A stretch of DNA of 10,802 bases from contig JAHDHM010000031.1 in assembly GCA_020631315.1 (NCBI GenBank), forward strand, positions 6,474 through 17,275, in the 5' to 3' direction. A model generated the notes under the pieces. It was not told the DNA's origin, ran no database searches, and saw only the letters and a list, made by a program, of their open reading frames with translations. Numbering within the stretch: position 1 is the first letter of the stretch; the number at the start of each line of letters is the position of its first letter. This document shows positions 7,078 to 10,802 of the stretch, piece after piece. The stretch is from Acidimicrobiales bacterium (GTDB lineage: Bacteria > Actinomycetota > Acidimicrobiia > Acidimicrobiales > Poriferisodaliceae). A program made the translations under genes and the position numbers.

Positions 7078-7395
7078 TCAGGCCTGTTCGGCGTCCCTGA
7101 GCTCGTCGACGACCAGCTTCGAGTCGGCCTCGGTCCGATGCACCGCCCGGAACAACAGGTGCACGGCGATCGGCAACGTGACCACCATGGCCAGACCGGT
7201 GAACAGCAGCAGACCTTCACCACTGAACCCGAGTTGGAGGGATGCGCCGACCGAGATGCTGAGGAACGCGATCGGACTGGCCTTACCCGCCGCGTGGAAC
7301 CGGGCCGACGACGACCGGAATCGCAGCAGACCGACACCGGCCGACAGTCCGACGATGCACCCGATGGTGATGAAGATCCAGGAGATGACGCTCAC
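7078..7395 (-). CDS. mnhG: Mrp-type Na+/H+ antiporter subunit G
   Basis: A 105-residue small membrane subunit of the multisubunit (Mrp/Mnh/Pha) cation/proton antiporter. Three hydrophobic segments are visible. The family block is GLLRFRSSSARFHAAGKAS (residues 22-40), corresponding to the G-L-L-R-x-x-[D/S]-x-x-x-R-[LF]-H-A-A-x-K-A signature. A short charged tail (HRTEADSKLVVDELRDAEQA) is cytoplasmic by prediction. The start is GTG 7393-7395, which overlaps the mnhF stop as GTGA. It is the last gene of the operon and ends 15 bp from the convergent crotonase-like gene. MrpG is required for assembly or activity of the complex in studied species; no catalytic role is assigned. Confidence 0.92.
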   Translation of the reverse strand: MSVISWIFITIGCIVGLSAGVGLLRFRSSSARFHAAGKASPIAFLSISVGASLQLGFSGEGLLLFTGLAMVVTLPIAVHLLFRAVHRTEADSKLVVDELRDAEQA

Positions 7396-7649
7396 GCCTC
7401 GTCCCCCTTCGTCTCGATGAACCGCGTCGCCGCCAAGGTCGCGGTGAAACCGATCACGGCGATGACCGCGACGAGGTACAGACCCGACGTGGTCTCCTCG
7501 TCAGCGGCGCGGACGGCGATGCCGCCCATCAGGCTCAGCAGCGCCACATCGAGCGCCACGACCCGGTCGGCCAGCGTCGGACCCATGAGGACACGGATGA
7601 TGGCCATGAAACTGGTGGCGGCGAGCGCGCCGTAGGCGAACCAGATCAT
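7392..7649 (-). CDS. mnhF: Mrp-type Na+/H+ antiporter subunit F
   Basis: An 85-residue protein with three predicted membrane helices, the usual size for MrpF. The signature between helices 1 and 2 is GPTLADRVVALD (residues 23-34), matching the family G-P-[ST]-x-x-D-R-[VI]-x-A-x-D pattern. The ATG start (7647-7649) overlaps the mnhE stop and the stop overlaps the mnhG start, 4 nt in each case. It is a small subunit of the antiporter complex; studies in Bacillus link MrpF to cholate and Na+ efflux, but that specificity cannot be inferred here. Confidence 0.93.
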   Translation of the reverse strand: MIWFAYGALAATSFMAIIRVLMGPTLADRVVALDVALLSLMGGIAVRAADEETTSGLYLVAVIAVIGFTATLAATRFIETKGDEA

Positions 7650-8161
7650 GCCGCCTCCTCCGAGCTGTCCGTCGACTCGACACCACGCATCGCCAGCGCC
7701 AACTCGGCCAGCTCGAGCACGTGCGCTTCGACCTCGTCACGTCCCTCGAGATGCAGCAGGTGGAGATACAGGATCTCCTTCTCGCGGTCCACGTCGACGA
7801 CGGCGGTGCCCGGGGTGATCGTGATGGCGACCGTCAGCAGCAGGAAGCTGTCGCACGAACCGGCAGGCACGTCGACGGCGATGATGCCTTCCTCGGTGTA
7901 GTCGGTCGGGGTGAGCACCTCGTAGACCACGGCCCACGTGGACTTCAGCAGGTCGCCGATGACCAGGAAGATGAAGTTCGCGAACGGCACGATGCGCAGC
8001 GGCATCGGGCTCGGCCGCAACAGCCCCGTCAGCAGGAGCACTGCGGCGATGGCGATACCCGACACCAGGTTCGCCCACGAGATGTCCCGCCACAGACTCA
8101 TCCAGGCGAGCACGACGGCGACGGTCATGCCGAGCATGCGGAGATTCGGGGTGAAGCTCAT
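7646..8161 (-). CDS. mnhE: Mrp-type Na+/H+ antiporter subunit E
   Basis: 171 residues, normal for MrpE (about 158-170). Two membrane segments lie in the first 50 residues (TVAVVLAWMSLW; LVSGIAIAAVLLLTGLL), followed by another around IFLVIGDLLKSTWAVVYEVL (64-83), which is a conserved part of MrpE. Then comes a cytoplasmic alpha/beta region with LLTVAITITPGTAVVDVD (108-125), the most recognisable MrpE motif (S-I-T-L-T-P-G-T-[VL] in homologues). The start is ATG 8159-8161; longer extensions of the frame upstream would run deep into mnhD and are rejected. It overlaps mnhD by 4 nt (ATGA). The last residues (STDSSEEAA) are acidic and probably disordered. Confidence 0.93.
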   Translation of the reverse strand: MSFTPNLRMLGMTVAVVLAWMSLWRDISWANLVSGIAIAAVLLLTGLLRPSPMPLRIVPFANFIFLVIGDLLKSTWAVVYEVLTPTDYTEEGIIAVDVPAGSCDSFLLLTVAITITPGTAVVDVDREKEILYLHLLHLEGRDEVEAHVLELAELALAMRGVESTDSSEEAA

Positions 8162-9651
8162 CCCAGCACCTGCCCCACGTAGGCGGCCGGCTCGATCAGA
8201 TCGACCGCAGCCCGCCGGCTCACGTCCCAGATCGGCCCGGCCATGGCCGCCACGAACAAGGTGGCTGCAACGGCGAAGCCGGTGACGGTCATCAGCGTCG
8301 GACGATGACCACGCCCACGCTCGTCGACCACACGGTGCGCCTCGTGGTCGTCGGGGTCCGTGCCCCAGAAGACCCCGAGCCAGATCTTGCTCATCGACAG
8401 CAGCGTCAGCGCACCGGCGATGAGGGCTGCGACCGTGATGAAGATCGACTCGAGCGCGATGGCCTCGTCGATGAGTGCGTACTTGGCGACGAAGCCGGAG
8501 AACGGTGGGATGCCGGCGAGGCTCAGCGCCGGGATCGCGAAGAACAACGCCAGCAGCGGTCGCTTCGCGGCCAGACCACCCACGCGGTCGAGGTCCGAAG
8601 TGCCCTGGTCGTCCTCGATGAGGCCGCCGACGAGGAACAGGACCGTCTTCACCGGGATGTGGTGGACCATGTAGAAGATCGCTGCGGCGATGCCGATCTC
8701 GGTGAAGAGGCCGAGGCCCATCAGCATGTAGCCGATCTGGCTGACGATGTGGAACGACAGGATGCGTTTCACGTCGTCCTGCGACAGCGCTCCGGCCACG
8801 CCGACGAGCATCGTGACGCCGGCCAGGATGAGGATGACCGGCCCGAGATCGTCCATCTGCATGAGCGAGTGGAACCGGATCATCGAGTAGATGCCGATCT
8901 TCGTGAGCAGACCTGCGAAGACCGCCGTGATCGTGGTGGGCGCCGTCGGATAGCTGTCCGGCAGCCACGAGAACAGCGGGAACATGGCGGCCTTCGATCC
9001 GAAGACCACCAGGAACCAGGCGCCGATGCCGAGCTTCACGCCCGAGTCGAGCTGTGGCATCGCCTCGGCGATGGCGGCCATGTTCACGGTGCCGGTGGCC
9101 CGGTACACGAAGGCGACGCCGAACAGGAACAGCGTCGATGCGAACAGGTTCATGACCACATAGGTCATGCCGGAACGCAGCTGCCCACGGCCACCCTGAT
9201 GGGTCAGCAGGACGTAGCTCGACACGAGGATCAACTCGAAGGCGACGAACAGCGTGAAGAGGTCGCCCGTGAGGATCGACAGTGACACGCCACCGGTGAG
9301 CACCAGCAGCATCGGAGCGGAGATCTCGGGGTTCGCACCCCAGGCGGTTCTGCGCTGGCCCTGGGCGAACAGCTGCACGACGAAGATCGTGATCGTCGCC
9401 GTCACGAGGATGAGGGCGGCGAACAGGTCGGCCACCAGCACGATGCCGATGACGGGACTCCAGTCGCCGACCTGCAGCACGATCGTGCCGTTGCGCTCGA
9501 CCTCGATCAGCAGCCAGACGGCGAGCACGGACACGAGCGCCAGCGAGACGATCGTGAGCCCGTCACGGACATGCGGAAGGCGACGGACGCCGAGCACGAT
9601 CGGGGCCATGCCCATCGGGACGAGGAGGATGAGGGCCAACAGTTCGCTCAT
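8158..9651 (-). CDS. mnhD: Mrp-type Na+/H+ antiporter subunit D (proton-translocating, NuoN/ND-like)
   Basis: A 497-residue subunit with about 14 TM helices, homologous to the proton-pumping subunits of complex I (NuoL/M/N). The key charged residues are present: Glu139 in TM5 (FVAFELILVSSYVLL), Lys220 in TM7 (GSKAAMFPLFSWLPDSYPTA) and Lys251 in TM8 (AGLLTKIGIYSMIR), the ion-path residues of the family. SQDDVKRILSFHIVSQIGYM and HHIPVKTVLFLVGG carry further conserved Lys and His. The length is standard for MrpD. The ATG at 9651 overlaps the mnhC stop by 4 nt. Together with MnhA it should form the antiport core, exchanging outward Na+ for inward H+ for pH and salt homeostasis. Confidence 0.95.
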   Translation of the reverse strand: MSELLALILLVPMGMAPIVLGVRRLPHVRDGLTIVSLALVSVLAVWLLIEVERNGTIVLQVGDWSPVIGIVLVADLFAALILVTATITIFVVQLFAQGQRRTAWGANPEISAPMLLVLTGGVSLSILTGDLFTLFVAFELILVSSYVLLTHQGGRGQLRSGMTYVVMNLFASTLFLFGVAFVYRATGTVNMAAIAEAMPQLDSGVKLGIGAWFLVVFGSKAAMFPLFSWLPDSYPTAPTTITAVFAGLLTKIGIYSMIRFHSLMQMDDLGPVILILAGVTMLVGVAGALSQDDVKRILSFHIVSQIGYMLMGLGLFTEIGIAAAIFYMVHHIPVKTVLFLVGGLIEDDQGTSDLDRVGGLAAKRPLLALFFAIPALSLAGIPPFSGFVAKYALIDEAIALESIFITVAALIAGALTLLSMSKIWLGVFWGTDPDDHEAHRVVDERGRGHRPTLMTVTGFAVAATLFVAAMAGPIWDVSRRAAVDLIEPAAYVGQVLG

Positions 9652-10091
9652 CGCATGCCCTCCGGCGGAAGGTTCCCGGCGGCGCGCTCGGCCTCGGCCT
9701 GCTCGGACTCGGCGAGCTCTTCGATCTCACCCGCAGCCTGTGGCGACACGAACGCCACGCGCTGATCCTCGAGGTCGTCCTCGACGAGGTCGTCGCCGGT
9801 CAACACGTGCTGACGGCGAGCCAATGCGAGAAGGAACAGCGTGAGACCGAACGAGATGACGATGGCCGTCAGCGAGAGCGCCTGGGGCAGGGGGTCGGCC
9901 ATCTGCGCCGACTCGGCTTCGTCGGCGAGTGGTGGCTCGCCCGCCGGACCACCCGACACCAGGAGCGCGAGGACTGCGGCGTGACCGAGGATCGAGAAGC
10001 CGAGCACGATACGGCTCAGCGAACGAGCGGTGATGAGGTAGACGCCGCTGGCGACACCGACACCGATCACCGTGACGAGGGCGAGGCTCAC
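9648..10091 (-). CDS. mnhC: Mrp-type Na+/H+ antiporter subunit C (NuoK-like) with acidic tail
   Basis: 147 residues. The core (1-93) is a three-helix NuoK-like subunit: GVYLITARSLSRIVLGFSIL (16-35) with GHAAVLALL, and the conserved DPLPQALSLTAIVISFGLTL (66-85). An unusual, strongly acidic, Gln/Ala-rich tail (about 94-147) follows; typical MrpC ends near residue 113. The tail runs from QHVLTGDDLVEDDLED to the C-terminus and is probably cytoplasmic and helical or disordered. The start is GTG 10089-10091, overlapping the mnhB stop as GTGA. The frame remains open upstream through mnhB, but that stretch is Arg-rich and not membrane-like, so it is rejected. Confidence 0.9.
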   Translation of the reverse strand: MSLALVTVIGVGVASGVYLITARSLSRIVLGFSILGHAAVLALLVSGGPAGEPPLADEAESAQMADPLPQALSLTAIVISFGLTLFLLALARRQHVLTGDDLVEDDLEDQRVAFVSPQAAGEIEELAESEQAEAERAAGNLPPEGMR

Positions 10092-10516
10092 GACGCACCC
10101 TCCTCGCTCAGCTCTTCGGCCTCGACGCTGTCGAGCACGGCGATGACGACACCGACGACGATCAAGGTGACCCCGAGATCGAACAGCGCTGCCGAACCGG
10201 TCTTCACCTTGCCGAGCACCGGCCACTTGCCCTCGACGATGAACTGGTCGAGCAGCGGCTCGCCGCCGAGCATCGGCAGCAGCGCAACCGCAGCGGTGAT
10301 GGCGCCACCTGCGGCCAGCAGCGACAACGAGTAGCGAGGCTGCTGCAGACCGACGAGTACTCGGAGCGCGACGACGGCGCCGAACACGAGACCGGCGGCG
10401 AACCCGCCGCCAGGCTGGTTGTGACCAGCGAAGAACAGGAAGATCCCGACGGCGACGGCGAACGGCGTCACCATCACCACCGCCGTCTGCACCGTGGGCG
10501 AGTTGACGTTGATCAC
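10088..10516 (-). CDS. mnhB: Mrp-type Na+/H+ antiporter subunit B
   Basis: 142 residues with four predicted membrane helices. The MrpB signature GHNQPGGGFAAGL (31-43) is near-identical to the family G-H-N-x-P-G-G-G-F-x-x-G-L, and LFDLGVTLIVVGVV (111-124) matches the second conserved block (F-D-x-G-V-x-x-x-V-x-G). The last residues (DSVEAEELSEEGAS) are acidic. The start is GTG 10514-10516, overlapping the mnhA stop by 4 nt. It pairs structurally with the MrpA C-terminal region in family members. Confidence 0.93.
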   Translation of the reverse strand: MINVNSPTVQTAVVMVTPFAVAVGIFLFFAGHNQPGGGFAAGLVFGAVVALRVLVGLQQPRYSLSLLAAGGAITAAVALLPMLGGEPLLDQFIVEGKWPVLGKVKTGSAALFDLGVTLIVVGVVIAVLDSVEAEELSEEGAS

Positions 10517-10802
10517 GACGCCACCCTTCCTCCGCCGCGGCCGACCTTCGACAGAGCGACGATCCCGACGGCCACGACAGCCAGCACGAGCACCTCGCCG
10601 AACGTGTCGAGTGCACGGACATCGGTGAGCACCACGTTCACGATGTTGTTGCCGCCGCCCTCGCTGACGGACTCCGCGACCAACTGCTCCGTGATCCGGT
10701 TCGTCGGCTCATGCGAGCCGCTGGCGAAGAGTGCCAGCGCGACGCCCACGCCGAGCGCGCCCGAGACGAACATCCGCAGCGACCGCCACGTGGCACCCGT
10801 CG
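10513..10802 (-). CDS. mnhA: Mrp-type Na+/H+ antiporter subunit A, C-terminal fragment (cut by window edge)
   Basis: The frame is open from the stop at 10513-10515 to the window end, so only the last ~95 residues are seen. The visible part corresponds to the MrpA C-terminal region (the MbhE/MrpB-like part). A helix SGALGVGVALALFASG is followed by a loop, then NIVNVVLTDVRALDTFGE and a final helix VLVLAVVAVGIVALSKV. This matches the family N-I-V-N-V-I-L-V-D-F-R-G-x-D-T-x-G-E-I-T-V-L motif. An ATG at 10773 is internal, because the homology continues past it. The fragment shows that A and B are separate genes (a group-1, seven-gene layout). The large NuoL-like N-terminal domain and the operon promoter lie outside the window. 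Confidence 0.9.
   Translation of the reverse strand, partial: TGATWRSLRMFVSGALGVGVALALFASGSHEPTNRITEQLVAESVSEGGGNNIVNVVLTDVRALDTFGEVLVLAVVAVGIVALSKVGRGGGRVAS

Noticed and set aside
8162..8968. N-terminal extension of mnhE into mnhD
   Set aside because: The extension is Arg/His/Pro-rich and not membrane-like; MrpE length and the 4-nt overlap support the ATG at 8161.
8305..9285. 326-codon plus-strand open frame opposite mnhD
   Set aside because: Charged, repetitive translation (Glu/Asp/Arg/His); it is the mirror of a well-conserved membrane subunit.

Overview
The window is uniformly GC-rich and densely coded. It uses many GTG starts, strong purine Shine-Dalgarno sites and short gaps between genes. 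The layout and protein styles (an actinobacterial-type lipoprotein, DUF445, a complete-style Mrp operon) suggest chromosomal DNA of an actinomycete. An Acidimicrobiia/Ilumatobacter-like marine or soil bacterium is my guess, from general protein flavour only. I see no insertion sequences, CRISPR arrays, tRNA or rRNA genes, and no signs of recent transfer.

Left part (1-2850). A minus-strand isocitrate lyase/PEP mutase superfamily enzyme (70-948) is transcribed divergently from the most notable gene of the window, a GrdB-like protein at 1071-2219. That reading frame holds one in-frame TGA (1515-1517). It lies where the redox-active selenocysteine of glycine/betaine/sarcosine reductase component B sits, in a UPLC (U-x-x-C) motif. 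Eleven nucleotides after the TGA comes a perfect 17-nt hairpin with a G in the apical loop, the spacing and size of the minimal E. coli fdhF SECIS. The gene is best read as one selenoprotein of 382 residues with Sec149, not as two ORFs. A small secreted lipoprotein follows (2303-2812).

Middle part (2850-7062). An MFS transporter (minus strand) is divergent from a plus-strand run: a DUF445 membrane protein, a TauE/SafE (TSUP) permease, and a crotonase-fold protein that lacks both catalytic glutamates of classical enoyl-CoA hydratase.

Right part (7078-10802). A minus-strand Mrp-type Na+/H+ antiporter operon runs mnhA (3' end only, cut by the window edge)-B-C-D-E-F-G. All six gene junctions are exactly 4-nt stop/start overlaps, which suggests tight translational coupling of a multisubunit membrane complex. 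It converges on the crotonase gene with only 15 bp between them.

The Mrp genes form one functional unit. I see no sequence evidence that the other genes act together, apart from the shared 122-bp divergent promoter region of the PEP-mutase-like enzyme and the selenoprotein.
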